A stretch of 64,000 nucleotides of DNA from Bdellovibrio sp047344985 (GTDB taxonomy: Bacteria; Bdellovibrionota; Bdellovibrionia; Bdellovibrionales; Bdellovibrionaceae): positions 1,240,001 to 1,304,000 of the forward strand of contig NZ_CP178861.1 in the NCBI RefSeq assembly GCF_047344985.1. The letters are read 5' to 3'. Shown piece by piece: positions 15,458 to 23,845 of the stretch (the first letter of the stretch is position 1; each line of letters begins with the position of its first letter). A program made the translations under genes and the position numbers. A model generated the notes under the pieces. It made no database searches and had not been told where the DNA came from. It saw only the letters and a program-made list of their open reading frames with translations.

Positions 15458-15566
15458 AGCGAGGACTTTGTGAAGTTCGTCAGAAGTTTCAATCGTTCTG
15501 ACAAGATAGTGCCCGGTTTCAAAAGAGATCTTTATCTTTTGTTGAAACGTAATGCCTTCCTCTCAT
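15458..15566 (-). other. Missing N-terminus of the OlsB-like gene
   Basis: In frame with 14915-15457 the sequence reads ITFQQKIKISFETGHYLVRTI..., typical for the family's start, back to a TGA at about 15560. The nearest ATG (15566), with TAAGG 8 nt upstream, is in the other frame and gives MRGRHYVSTKDKDL before a stop. Either translation begins at a rare ATT/ATA codon just after GAGGAAGG, or a one-base shift near the AAAAG run joins the two frames. Confidence 0.5.
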
Positions 15567-15666
15567 TAAAACAACCTTAACAATTGTTAATATTTCATAA
15601 AGTTTTGGTCATCGCCACATTAAAAGTGCCAAAGCAAGGATGTTTCACAAAAAAAGACCGTAAATA

Positions 15667-15694
15667 TTGAGATTTTGGTCCAAAATGTTATAGT
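15667..15694 (+). promoter_or_regulatory. Promoter of the HTH/YkvA-type gene (leaderless)
   Basis: TTGAGA (15667-15672), 16-bp spacer, TATAGT (15689-15694), then 6 nt to the ATG at 15701 with no ribosome site. Confidence 0.6.
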
Positions 15695-15700
15695 AGCGTC

Positions 15701-16321
15701 ATGAAAGTCACCCAGCTTAATAAACTTTTGAAAGAAACAAAGCTTAGCCCTGAACGGCTTGCGGAGTACTTGCAGATCTCCAATATGACGGTGCGACGCT
15801 GGGTTAAAAATCCCGGGACATCTCTGATTCCGGCGCAATATGAAGCCAATCTTTATGCCGGCATTTTATCTTTATCAAAAGACGGTTTGCTTTCTAAAGA
15901 TCATCCGCTCGTCATCGAAGCATTCGAATTCCTGCAGACGACGTACATTCAGAACAGTTTTCATCGCATGAACGTCACTCCGGATCAGCTCGGAAAAGAC
16001 AGCTCTATGGACGAGGGAATTGTAGACCTTTGCTTGAACCTGGGGCAGCAGAGCGACAACCTGGAGTTTGTGAATCAGCATAGTGGCGAAATTAAATCTT
16101 TTGAAAAAAAGAATCCCAATATCTACAAGATGGCGCAGAAACTTTGGCAAGTGGTCCGTTCTGATGAAATGCAAAGAGCGCAAAAGTACATCGCCGTCGG
16201 AGCTCTGTTCTATCTTTTCTTTCCATTTGATCTTATTCCAGATGGTCTTCCTGCATTGGGATTTATGGATGACTTCGGAATTTTGACGGTGGCTTATAAC
16301 TATTACGTGCATTCCCGTTAA
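15701..16321 (+). CDS. HTH plus DUF1232 (YkvA-like) protein
   Basis: 206 aa. N-terminal helix-turn-helix (about 5-37; SPERLAEYLQISNMTVRRWVKN), a helical middle, and a C-terminal DUF1232 segment (KYIAVGALFYLFFPFDLIPDGLPALGFMDDFGILTVAY, about 162-199), a short membrane-associated hairpin. The pairing of a DNA-binding head with a membrane-associated tail suggests a membrane-tethered regulator, an inference. Expressed from a promoter that leaves no 5' leader. Confidence 0.85.
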   Translation: MKVTQLNKLLKETKLSPERLAEYLQISNMTVRRWVKNPGTSLIPAQYEANLYAGILSLSKDGLLSKDHPLVIEAFEFLQTTYIQNSFHRMNVTPDQLGKDSSMDEGIVDLCLNLGQQSDNLEFVNQHSGEIKSFEKKNPNIYKMAQKLWQVVRSDEMQRAQKYIAVGALFYLFFPFDLIPDGLPALGFMDDFGILTVAYNYYVHSR

Positions 16322-16411
16322 GGCGCGGCAAAAAAGTGAATCCACATTGCAAAATTAGTTCTTTAAATAATAATTAACATTTGTTAAGAAGTTATTCCAA
16401 GAGGAGTCGCT

Positions 16412-17440
16412 ATGAAATCGGCTTTTGGAAACGTTCTTTTGGTAGTTTCTTTCCTTCTTCAAGTCTGCAGTGCCCACGCCGCACAAGATATTCTGACGGT
16501 GACCCCTGAAGACAATCACGAACAAATCAATAGTGCCATCGACAAAGCGCAGTCTTCCATTGAAATGGTGATGTTTCATCTCTCTGATCTGGAAAGTGTG
16601 GATCATCTTATTGCGGCTCAAAAGCGGGGCGTGCAGGTTCGCATTATTCTTGATGAAAAATTAGTGCAAAAAGGCTCTGCCGCTCAAATTAAAGATCATC
16701 TGGTTGCCGAGGGCGTGGACGTTCGTTCGAGCCCGCCAGGTTTTTCAATCATGCATGAAAAAGCGATGGTGATTGATAAAAAGACGGCTCTTATTTCTTC
16801 CATCAATCTTACTCGCAATGGGGCGTTCACCAGAGATTTCGGAATTTTCACGAGTGATACTGGTGTGATTAACGAGATGGGAAGCGTTTTTGAATCGGAT
16901 TGGTCCAATAGTTCGATGCAATTAGTGCCTCCAACCCCGCAACTCTCAAATGAGAAACTCGCTTGGAGCCCGGTGAATTCCAAAGAAAAAATTCTGGCCC
17001 TTTTAGATTCAGCAAAAAAATCAATTTCCCTTGAGGTGGAAAATCTTGGAAGTGCGGAAATCATAGCGATGCTTCAGAAAAAAAGTCATGAAGGAATCGC
17101 CGTGACCGTCTTGGTTCCTTTGTGTGTTGAAGGCGGTATGGATCAAAAAAGAAACGTCCCATTTCTTAAAGATCTGGCAGCCAGCGGTGTCAAAGCCCTG
17201 GCAGCAGTGTCGCCGTACACGGCGGAAAATCCCTACATCCATGCTAAAGCTATCGTCGTAGATTCACAGGCCGTCTTTGTAGGGTCTGAAAATTTAAGTC
17301 ATAACAGCTTAGATCTGGCTCGCGAGCTGGGCATTATTGAGCGACAACCAGACATCACAGCGAAAGTTGAATCAATCATCAAAGCAGACTTCCGCCGTGG
17401 CATTTCAGGTGATGCCTTAGACTCGGCTTCTTGCAATTAG
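16412..17440 (+). CDS. Secreted phospholipase D-like protein
   Basis: 342 aa with a signal peptide (cleavage near AHA, residue 23). Two HKD motifs form the usual bilobed PLD active site: His115-Lys117-Asp122 (IMHEKAMVID) and His277-Lys279-Asp284 (YIHAKAIVVD), each followed by a conserved SxNLT/SENLS element. Substrate could be phospholipid or nucleic acid; periplasmic PLD nucleases share this layout. Strong GAGGAG site. Export fits a role against prey components, an inference. Confidence 0.92.
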   Translation: MKSAFGNVLLVVSFLLQVCSAHAAQDILTVTPEDNHEQINSAIDKAQSSIEMVMFHLSDLESVDHLIAAQKRGVQVRIILDEKLVQKGSAAQIKDHLVAEGVDVRSSPPGFSIMHEKAMVIDKKTALISSINLTRNGAFTRDFGIFTSDTGVINEMGSVFESDWSNSSMQLVPPTPQLSNEKLAWSPVNSKEKILALLDSAKKSISLEVENLGSAEIIAMLQKKSHEGIAVTVLVPLCVEGGMDQKRNVPFLKDLAASGVKALAAVSPYTAENPYIHAKAIVVDSQAVFVGSENLSHNSLDLARELGIIERQPDITAKVESIIKADFRRGISGDALDSASCN

Positions 17441-17628
17441 CCGGTGTCTCATCCTGAGGATTTTTCTTCAGGGAGTGTGACTTTCCCGCTACTCAATTTT
17501 TTTACGGATAAGAGTGACACAGGCCTTTCACTGCAATTTCAGCGGTTTATCAATATTCACCGTCCGTTAACCATCGTATTTACGGCCAATGGTATTCTAT
17601 ACCAGCGATTGTTTATGCGGAGGTGAGT

Positions 17629-18321
17629 ATGGATACTAAAAATATCTCGTGGCTACTAACGGTAGCTCTTGCAACAGGGATCGGTTGTAAACAGGAAAGC
17701 GGAGAAACAAATGGAGCCAATGAATTACCTAGCACGGTGGCTCCCGTTTCTAAGAGTCAAGAGGCAGGTTGTTCTGTCGCCAATGTCGAAGGTGGAGCGC
17801 AAATCACTTGTGGTGAGACCCAAGCTTTCGTGCCCGCAGGAAATAATGCTCCAGTAAAAACGCCACGACTTATTAACGGTATTTCTAGTAATGATCCGGC
17901 GGCTCAAAATGTGCAGATCGGCGATTATTTAATTTCCGTCACAAAGAATAACAACGCAGAGCTCATCACAGTTTGGATTGAAAAAGAGAATGCAATTCTT
18001 CAGTACGAAAACGGTATAATATATCCGAGGGATACAGCTCTTTATTACAACTCGAGAGACTGTTCAGGAGACGGGATCTATCAAACGAACCCCAATTCAT
18101 ATGCGTTCGGAATGTCAGATCGTATTGTGTATTGGGACCGCTATTATCGTCTCAGTGGCGTGGTTGAACATTGTTATCCGCGATCTAAAAAAGAAAAAGA
18201 TGGCTCATGTACCGAAATTACAGGCCCGGTCTCCGGGGACTTCAATGGATTCATTGCAAAGCCCGCCGAGCCTGGCGTGACAACGGTTCTAACCAGCGGT
18301 TATAGAGTGAAAATGCAGTAG
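17629..18321 (+). CDS. Putative lipoprotein of unknown function
   Basis: 230 aa from the ATG at 17629, which has GGAGG five nt upstream (an in-frame GTG at 17623 overlaps that site and is rejected). The N-terminus is hydrophobic and ends GIGC at Cys20, a plausible lipoprotein site. The mature part is polar with several cysteines (residues ~49, 61, 145, 182, 193) that could form disulfides. No domain recognised. Closed by a strong terminator. Confidence 0.75.
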   Translation: MDTKNISWLLTVALATGIGCKQESGETNGANELPSTVAPVSKSQEAGCSVANVEGGAQITCGETQAFVPAGNNAPVKTPRLINGISSNDPAAQNVQIGDYLISVTKNNNAELITVWIEKENAILQYENGIIYPRDTALYYNSRDCSGDGIYQTNPNSYAFGMSDRIVYWDRYYRLSGVVEHCYPRSKKEKDGSCTEITGPVSGDFNGFIAKPAEPGVTTVLTSGYRVKMQ

Positions 18322-18322
18322 T

Positions 18323-18355
18323 AAAAAAGGCAGCCTTTATGGCTGCCTTTTTCTT
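18323..18355 (+). terminator. Rho-independent terminator
   Basis: AAAAAAGGCAGCC and GGCTGCCTTTTT pair around TTTAT. Confidence 0.88.
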
Positions 18356-18430
18356 TTTTACAGATTCGTTCTCGCTCCTTGGCGTTTTTGCTGCCGAAGC
18401 GTACACAAATCCCATTCACATGGGGTTTCT

Positions 18431-18976
18431 ATGAAAAAGTTAATGCTGGTTTTCGCATCGGTTTTGATGCTCGCGGGATGTAATTCAGACAACGGGGATT
18501 TGGTTGTTCACCAAGATTTTACGCTCACTTCTACAGAAGGCGCAGACCTCGTTTTAAAACAAGGTCAGAACTATCGAGTTTACATCACGCCTTATTCGAT
18601 TTTTGGTTCTGACTTCTTGGCCAATTTTTTCTCGGACTCTGAAACATCAGCAGGCATTGTGAAGTTTGATTTCTCAGGCTTCCGCATGATTCCTCTTAAT
18701 GGAGAGTTCACAATTCCGGCAAACGAAATTCGCAATCAAAATATTTCCATGCAGGGAGCAAGTGAATTTAAAGCTCAAAATGTGACTGTTTACGATTCTT
18801 ACGAAGAGTGTGAAACACCGTCTCAAAAACGCTTGGTAAAAATGCAAACAAGCAAAGGTGTTCGCTCTGTGCACGTGCAAATCATGGATTCTTCTATGAG
18901 CAGGCTTTTGGCGGAATTTTCCTACGACAACAAATACACTGAAAGAACGGTTCTTTCAGAAGGCGAATGCTTCTAA
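18431..18976 (+). CDS. Lipoprotein of unknown function
   Basis: 181 aa with a textbook lipobox LAGC (Cys17) after a Lys-containing signal. Asp/Ser after the Cys gives no clear sorting rule for this phylum. The rest is predicted beta-rich with two cysteines near 128 and at 180 that may pair. No family recognised. Convergent with the esterase gene 16 bp away. Confidence 0.82.
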   Translation: MKKLMLVFASVLMLAGCNSDNGDLVVHQDFTLTSTEGADLVLKQGQNYRVYITPYSIFGSDFLANFFSDSETSAGIVKFDFSGFRMIPLNGEFTIPANEIRNQNISMQGASEFKAQNVTVYDSYEECETPSQKRLVKMQTSKGVRSVHVQIMDSSMSRLLAEFSYDNKYTERTVLSEGECF

Positions 18977-18992
18977 ATTCGCAGGGCCGACG

Positions 18993-19898
18993 TTATTGCA
19001 AATTATCTGTCAGGCGCAAAAAGACGTCGATGCTTGAAAGAGTGGAAGGGGAGCTGAAGTCAGAACCTGGCTTGCTCCCTGACCAACGGTGAGACATGTT
19101 TTCAATCTCAATATAACTTGTCGAACTTCCGTCGGCAAAATGCACCGAATATCCATCCTGACCTATCAAATGGGTCGCCTTATACGAAGAATTGAACTGT
19201 CTATCGTCTAATGAATCCATATAAAGGACAGACTGCGCAAAGGCATTTCTTCCCATAAAGGTGGGAACGACTTTGTCTTTCTTGCCATGAATGTAAAACA
19301 ACGTCTTTAAACGATGGGTGTCCGAAGATGAATTCGCCCCCGCGCAGGTTAAAGCCTCTTGCGCATTGGCGCGAGCGGAATCTATTGTCATGCTGCCTGT
19401 GACGTCAAAAGGGGCGCCAGAGTGGATCAAGGCTCCTTTAAAAATATCTGGAAAACACAAGGCCAAGTGATTGGCAAACATGGCGCCCGAGGAAAATCCT
19501 CCTACGAAGACCCGGTTGGGATCGACCTCTCCAGCTTCAACATGTTTTTTAACTTCGTCAATAACCTGCATGAAGTCGCCATCACGCTTTTGCATTTCCG
19601 ATGATGTGAAGTTCCAACACTTCAGAAGATTCATCTTAGAAACCTGATAAGGAGCAATAATCAAAGGATTGAGATGTTTGGTTTTTTCAACGATGTCTGT
19701 CACATCAACAAATTTTTCATCCGTTTGGTTGCATCCATGAATCCACAAGAGCAAAGGTCTTTTCGTTGAGGCGTCTTGATTTGAAACAGCGGCACTTTCA
19801 TTAAAATAAGAATAAGCAATTTCAATGGCGCTGGCCTGAGATGTCGCCATCACGGCCGAACCGATCAATAAAAGAAGCTGCCAAAGTCTTAAGAACAT
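18993..19898 (-). CDS. Secreted PHB-depolymerase-like esterase
   Basis: 301 aa with a signal peptide (cleavage near SASA, residue 24). Alpha/beta hydrolase: oxyanion segment LLLWIHGCNQ (50-58), nucleophile Ser136 in GFSSGAM, acid Asp208 (GKKDKVV), base His270 (MSHRWSG). This is the catalytic-domain pattern of LpqC/poly(3-hydroxybutyrate) depolymerases and feruloyl-type esterases. No separate polymer-binding domain, so the substrate may be soluble esters or oligomers. GGAG site before the ATG. Confidence 0.88.
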   Translation of the reverse strand: MFLRLWQLLLLIGSAVMATSQASAIEIAYSYFNESAAVSNQDASTKRPLLLWIHGCNQTDEKFVDVTDIVEKTKHLNPLIIAPYQVSKMNLLKCWNFTSSEMQKRDGDFMQVIDEVKKHVEAGEVDPNRVFVGGFSSGAMFANHLALCFPDIFKGALIHSGAPFDVTGSMTIDSARANAQEALTCAGANSSSDTHRLKTLFYIHGKKDKVVPTFMGRNAFAQSVLYMDSLDDRQFNSSYKATHLIGQDGYSVHFADGSSTSYIEIENMSHRWSGSKPGSDFSSPSTLSSIDVFLRLTDNLQ

Positions 19899-20181
19899 AA
19901 AGTCTCCTGCGCTCTTAAAAGCAATTTCAAATCCACGTGGCTTCCTCTTATTTCAATTTAGAAGAGCTAGAACCATCCAAGGATTTGACATAGGGACATT
20001 TCTCGAAAAACATGTTCCGTTCGCTTTTCGTAATCGAACAATTTAAATGACATATAAAAGCGCTGATTTTAAACAACGCTCTTTCTTTGTTCTTCAAAAT
20101 TTTCCAATCACAGCTTCAGAATCACACTCGGCGAAAGTCTAACGAACTTTGCATTAACAATAATAAGAGAAAGGAATCACA

Positions 20182-21474
20182 ATGGATCGTCATTGGGCGC
20201 AACGAATTTTAACGTCAATTCTTGTACTTCAAGTCGCGGGAGTTGCTCATGCTGAAACAACTCTTCCCTCATTCCTCAATGGATTCGCGGCAGATCCTGG
20301 TGCACAAGCGGCACAGCCTCCTTATGAAGGCGTGGGCCGAATCGCAGACATCACTCGTAAAGCAGGCGGAGATTTATACAGGCTTGATTTGGCAAAGCCC
20401 GTTCCATTGACACAAATCAAAGCGAAGCCTTCCGTCGGTCGCGTGAAGTTGGTCAGCGTAACTTTGGTGACTGACAAAAAAGAACGCATTCCCGTGAAAA
20501 CTTTGAGCAATGTTATTGTGGCTAATACGGATCCGGCTTTGATTTCTGAAAACATCACGGGCGATGCTGGAATTGCAACAATTGAAGTTCAAGCAGAAGC
20601 GATGTGGGGAGCGGCAGGTTTGGACGTTAGTGCAATCTCAAACAAAGAAGCTCCGCAATTGGCTCTTCGTGAACCTATGTCGTGCGATAAAAAGATGGAC
20701 GCGGCTTTAAAAGAAAAGCTCGACACTGTTCAAGTATGGGCCGGCAGAGCTGAGGGAAGTGCACAGGGATCCATCCAGGAAAAGTATGCAACGAAGGAAT
20801 TTAACAGATACGTTAACGAATTTATCGCGGCTTTAAGAGATTCAAAAGCGTCGTATCTTTCGACAGAGTACACTTTGACGCTTCTGAACTTCTTTACGGA
20901 GCGTCACAATGCAAGTCGTGCGGGCAGTGCGGCTGAACAAGCTTATAAAAATATGGCAACAGAAACTTTTGAAGTTTTCTTAGCTTCTCTTGAAAACGAA
21001 AAAGATCAAGAGTGTCGTGCGATGTCCAGCGAAGGTCTCACAAATATCGCATTGGATTTCCAAAAGAAATACGACGCGAGCAAGCCAGACAGCCGTGCTA
21101 GAAAAATTTATGAAATGATGATTTCGCGAATTGGAAAATTTATTCCAACTCAGTATCGCAAAGAACTTGCGGCGAAAAACTACAACTTCCGTCAAGCCGA
21201 TGCTGAAGGGTACAAGTACTACAAACTCTTTACTTCAAGCAAACCAGACAGTTTCTTAAAGCCGACTCATCAAGAGATGAGCATGAATGCATACGCGGTG
21301 GCGGAACAGGCGTTGACTCGCGAAGTTCAGCAAATGGACAGTGAAAAAAGATACCAACTGATCGTTGAGTACCAAGCCAAATACAATGATCCGACTCAGT
21401 ACCCTCAAGAAGTGATGCTCAAGTACTTGATCATTCTTTCTGAGAATGGCACTTTGTTTGAAATTAGACTTTAA
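20182..21474 (+). CDS. Secreted hypothetical protein with beta-sandwich-like N-terminal domain
   Basis: 430 aa. Signal peptide to about residue 24 (VAHA). Residues ~50-150 alternate short strands (GRVKLVSVTLVTDKKE, ATIEVQAEAMWG) consistent with a beta-sandwich, and residues 160-430 are helical. Similar two-part exported proteins are common in Bdellovibrio, as far as I recall. No catalytic motif is visible. AAAGGA site before the ATG; ends in a terminator. The 283-bp region upstream shows no gene. Confidence 0.78.
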   Translation: MDRHWAQRILTSILVLQVAGVAHAETTLPSFLNGFAADPGAQAAQPPYEGVGRIADITRKAGGDLYRLDLAKPVPLTQIKAKPSVGRVKLVSVTLVTDKKERIPVKTLSNVIVANTDPALISENITGDAGIATIEVQAEAMWGAAGLDVSAISNKEAPQLALREPMSCDKKMDAALKEKLDTVQVWAGRAEGSAQGSIQEKYATKEFNRYVNEFIAALRDSKASYLSTEYTLTLLNFFTERHNASRAGSAAEQAYKNMATETFEVFLASLENEKDQECRAMSSEGLTNIALDFQKKYDASKPDSRARKIYEMMISRIGKFIPTQYRKELAAKNYNFRQADAEGYKYYKLFTSSKPDSFLKPTHQEMSMNAYAVAEQALTREVQQMDSEKRYQLIVEYQAKYNDPTQYPQEVMLKYLIILSENGTLFEIRL

Positions 21475-21485
21475 TGAGTGATTAC

Positions 21486-21516
21486 AAAGGCCCGTCTTAA
21501 AAAGGCGGGCTTTTTT
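21486..21516 (+). terminator. Rho-independent terminator
   Basis: GCCCGTC pairs with GGCGGGC around a seven-base loop, followed by six T residues that also hold the stop codon of the convergent gene. Confidence 0.8.
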
Positions 21517-22279
21517 ATAATCGCGATTCTTCAGCGACATGTCTTGAGTTAAACTGATCGACAATTTCCGCGTAAGTTCCGTTGGAGCGGATTTTTTGCA
21601 GACCTTTTTCCAAAAGTGCCGCATATTTTGCGCCTTCTTTATGCTTCTTTGAAAAGCTCAAATAAAGATTCGTCCGGGAAATGACTCCTAACGCTTTCAC
21701 TTTTTTAGTCAGGTCCGGCCGCTCCTCTAAGATTAAGGAACCCGTCAGTCCCCACAGGATCGCGTATTGGATCCGTCCGCTGGCTAATTTTTCTAACTGC
21801 GATTTTTCCGTGGGTCCGGGAGAGTGCAGGATTTTTTTATTGCTGATAAACTCCGTCGGATAAGTGTACCCGTTGGTCGTACCCACAGTTTTTCCTTCAA
21901 GATCCTTAAAGCTCCATGTTTTGGGCGTTTCATTGACATTGCCATAAATGACCATGTCCGCGGTAAAAAGCGGGGTCGGGTGAAATATATAGCGATCTTG
22001 AGTATCACTGCTGATCACGGTGTCAAAGCAGCCAATCGCAGTCCCTTCATCCACTTCATGAAGGCAGCGTGCGAAAGGAACGGGGCGAGTGATAACTTTG
22101 ATGCCTTGAGTTTTAAAAGCAGCTCGCACGATATCGGGTGCAAGGCCTTCGACGTCTTTGTAGTTTTTAGTCGCCGAGGAGTAAGGAGCCCAATCATCTT
22201 CTCCGTTAATCACAATGGTTTTTGCAAAAACAGGTGAGAAGCCCAGAAATACAAGAATAAATAACATGAATCGAAGCAT
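21515..22279 (-). CDS. Periplasmic solute-binding protein (amino-acid-type, SBP_bac_3)
   Basis: 254 aa from the ATG at 22279 (MLRFMLFILVFLGF signal, cleavage near VFA). An in-frame TTG at 22297 would lie in the promoter and is rejected. The domain starts with the family pattern IVINGEDDWAPYS and contains AIGCFDTVISSDTQDRYIFHPTPLF and a C-terminal NGTYAEIVDQF. No permease or ATPase is adjacent, so it may be a sensor-type or orphan binding protein. A TATACA box ends 8 nt before the ATG and there is no ribosome site. Confidence 0.87.
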   Translation of the reverse strand: MLRFMLFILVFLGFSPVFAKTIVINGEDDWAPYSSATKNYKDVEGLAPDIVRAAFKTQGIKVITRPVPFARCLHEVDEGTAIGCFDTVISSDTQDRYIFHPTPLFTADMVIYGNVNETPKTWSFKDLEGKTVGTTNGYTYPTEFISNKKILHSPGPTEKSQLEKLASGRIQYAILWGLTGSLILEERPDLTKKVKALGVISRTNLYLSFSKKHKEGAKYAALLEKGLQKIRSNGTYAEIVDQFNSRHVAEESRL

Positions 22280-22287
22280 TGGCGGTT

Positions 22288-22293
22288 TGTATA
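22288..22293 (-). promoter_or_regulatory. -10 box of the solute-binding-protein gene (leaderless type)
   Basis: Minus strand TATACA, 8 nt before the ATG at 22279. A TTGGTG lies 15 bp upstream, a short spacer. Confidence 0.4.
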
Positions 22294-22391
22294 TCAAATG
22301 AAAATCGACACCAAGAAAAAAGAAAACTTATTTATTAAATTTAATGATGTTCGAAAAAATTTTTGAAATGCAAAAAGTATAGAGTGACAAA

Positions 22392-22569
22392 ATGCCCCTG
22401 ATTTTTTGGTACTCGACTTGCTGGTCAGGCGGAATCTTCTGAAACAGTCACCGCCGTCGGTATTGAAATCGTTTCACAACGAATCGTTAATCATCCTTCT
22501 TATATCACTTCGGCTTTTATTATGGGACCTAAAGAGCTTAGACATGAGTGCCTTGCCGATGTCCGATAA
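22392..22569 (+). pseudogene. Frameshifted small gene or gene relic
   Basis: From 22408 the frame reads GTRLAGQAESSETVTAVGIE... to ...RHECLADVR and a TAA at 22567-22569, clearly protein-like. Just upstream an ATG at 22392 (MPLIF) is in a different frame; removing one T from the T6 run at 22402-22407 joins them into a 58-aa protein. A terminator follows immediately, as expected for a real gene. No family recognised. Apart from this and the terminator, the gap 22294-22624 shows nothing. Confidence 0.45.
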
Positions 22570-22573
22570 AGAA

Positions 22574-22610
22574 AAAACAAAAACCGCCTTCTCATGGCGG
22601 TTTTTGTTTT
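22574..22610. terminator. Bidirectional terminator
   Basis: AAAACAAAAACCGCC pairs perfectly with GGCGGTTTTTGTTTT around TTCTCAT. Serves the pseudogene on the plus strand and the 120-aa gene on the minus strand. Confidence 0.88.
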
Positions 22611-22624
22611 ATGGAGAATCCGTT

Positions 22625-22987
22625 TTAGAAAGTACTAGGAGTTGTCGTAGGAGGATTGGCTGGAGTTGTTGGTAAGGTGTTACGACGTTGTTCATCCAAC
22701 ATACGGCGATCTTCTTCCATATTACGACGTGATTCATCTAAATCACGTTGCATTTGGTCCTGATTTTCCTGCAAGTCACTTTGAGAAGTTTGAGGTGTTG
22801 CCGTTGGCGAAGGATTTGTTTCAAAAGGACCCGTCGGTGCACCAGAAGGACTTGTTGAAGATGTTGATGGTTGAGCAGTATTAGGTTGAGTCGTCGATGG
22901 CTGTGTTGTGGAAGGCTGTGAGTTCATCTGCGCCCAATTCAACGTGGATGCGACCAATGTTAAAGCAAAAGTAACGAGGGTTTTCAT
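22625..22987 (-). CDS. Secreted low-complexity protein with charged helix
   Basis: 120 aa. Signal-peptide-like start (1-19), then a Thr/Pro/Ser/Gln repeat region (QPSTTQPSTTQPNTAQPST), a charged coiled-coil segment (about 70-101; DLQENQDQMQRDLDESRRN...) and a Thr/Pro tail. No family recognised; composition suggests an extended wall- or surface-associated linker. Very strong AAAGGAGG site, hence probably well expressed. Confidence 0.72.
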   Translation of the reverse strand: MKTLVTFALTLVASTLNWAQMNSQPSTTQPSTTQPNTAQPSTSSTSPSGAPTGPFETNPSPTATPQTSQSDLQENQDQMQRDLDESRRNMEEDRRMLDEQRRNTLPTTPANPPTTTPSTF

Positions 22988-23145
22988 AAAGACCTCCTTT
23001 CAATGTATTTTATTATCTCCTGAAAGACATAGTGTTAAAACAGCGCCTGAAAAAGGGAAATTAGATACTGAGCAAAAGGTCAGTATTTTCAGATAAATTT
23101 CTACATCTCATTTTATTATCCTGATTAAAGACATAGCTGATTTCG

Positions 23146-23173
23146 TTGATCTCGAAATACTCATGTTTACGAT
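23146..23173 (+). promoter_or_regulatory. Promoter of the YqcI/YcgG gene (leaderless)
   Basis: TTGATC (23146-23151), 16-bp spacer, TACGAT (23168-23173), then 6 nt to the ATG at 23180 without a ribosome site. Confidence 0.55.
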
Positions 23174-23179
23174 AGAAAC

Positions 23180-23845
23180 ATGAGTATTAAAGGTGTTGAA
23201 GAGGATATTAGAAACTTAATATCTCAAAAAAATTATCCTTGTGTTGCTGCAGTCCAGTCCCTTTTTCGCAAAGAGATGTTGTGGGACGTTTACGAAGATT
23301 TCGGAACAGGAAAGAACAGTCGGACCTTGGCCTCCAACCTTATTTCTTTTAAAAGAAAACAGCTTCAAGATCATCTTTCGTTTTTAAGTTATTTTGCGGT
23401 TTTTCCCAATGATATTTCCCGCGATGAAGCCGAATTTGAACAAGGGCTTTTTAAAGAGCTTTCAGCAATCTGGGATCATCCTGACATTGCAGGAGAATGG
23501 GACTCCCAATTCAGTGATGATCCCGATGATAAAAAATTCTGTTTTAGTCTTGATGGCAGTGCTTTTTTTGTCGTGGGTCTTCATCCCCAGAGCAGTCGTA
23601 AGGCGCGACGTCTTCCGTATAATGCTTTGGTATTTAATCTATATTCTCAGTTTAATGAACTGCGGGCCAAGGGGCAGTTTGACTCCATGGCGGCGTTGAT
23701 TCGCGAAAGAGATTTAAAATTTCAAGGTTCGATCAATCCCATGGTGGAAACTTACGATAATACCTGGGAAGCCATTCAGTATTCAGGAAAGAACAATCCA
23801 CCTGATTGGAAATGTCCTTTCCGAAAGGGAACGACCAAGTCTTAG
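23180..23845 (+). CDS. YqcI/YcgG (GntA-like) family protein
   Basis: 221 aa. Clear family pattern: YPCVAAVQSLFRKE, FVVGLHPQSSRKARRLPYNALVFN, then INPMVETYDNTWEAIQYSG and a C-terminal WKCPF. A family member (GntA) is the heme-dependent N-hydroxylase in guanitoxin synthesis in cyanobacteria; here no other pathway gene is adjacent, so the substrate is unknown. Transcribed from a leaderless-type promoter. Its stop codon overlaps that of the convergent dehydrogenase gene by four bases. Confidence 0.9.
   Translation: MSIKGVEEDIRNLISQKNYPCVAAVQSLFRKEMLWDVYEDFGTGKNSRTLASNLISFKRKQLQDHLSFLSYFAVFPNDISRDEAEFEQGLFKELSAIWDHPDIAGEWDSQFSDDPDDKKFCFSLDGSAFFVVGLHPQSSRKARRLPYNALVFNLYSQFNELRAKGQFDSMAALIRERDLKFQGSINPMVETYDNTWEAIQYSGKNNPPDWKCPFRKGTTKS

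Noticed and set aside
17444..17626. 60-aa plus-strand frame upstream of the 230-aa lipoprotein
   Set aside because: No ribosome site, unlikely composition, overlaps the promoter region of the next gene.
22406..22675. 89-aa plus-strand frame starting at a TTG
   Set aside because: It is in the wrong frame of the pseudogene at 22392-22569 and runs through the terminator into the antisense of the next gene.
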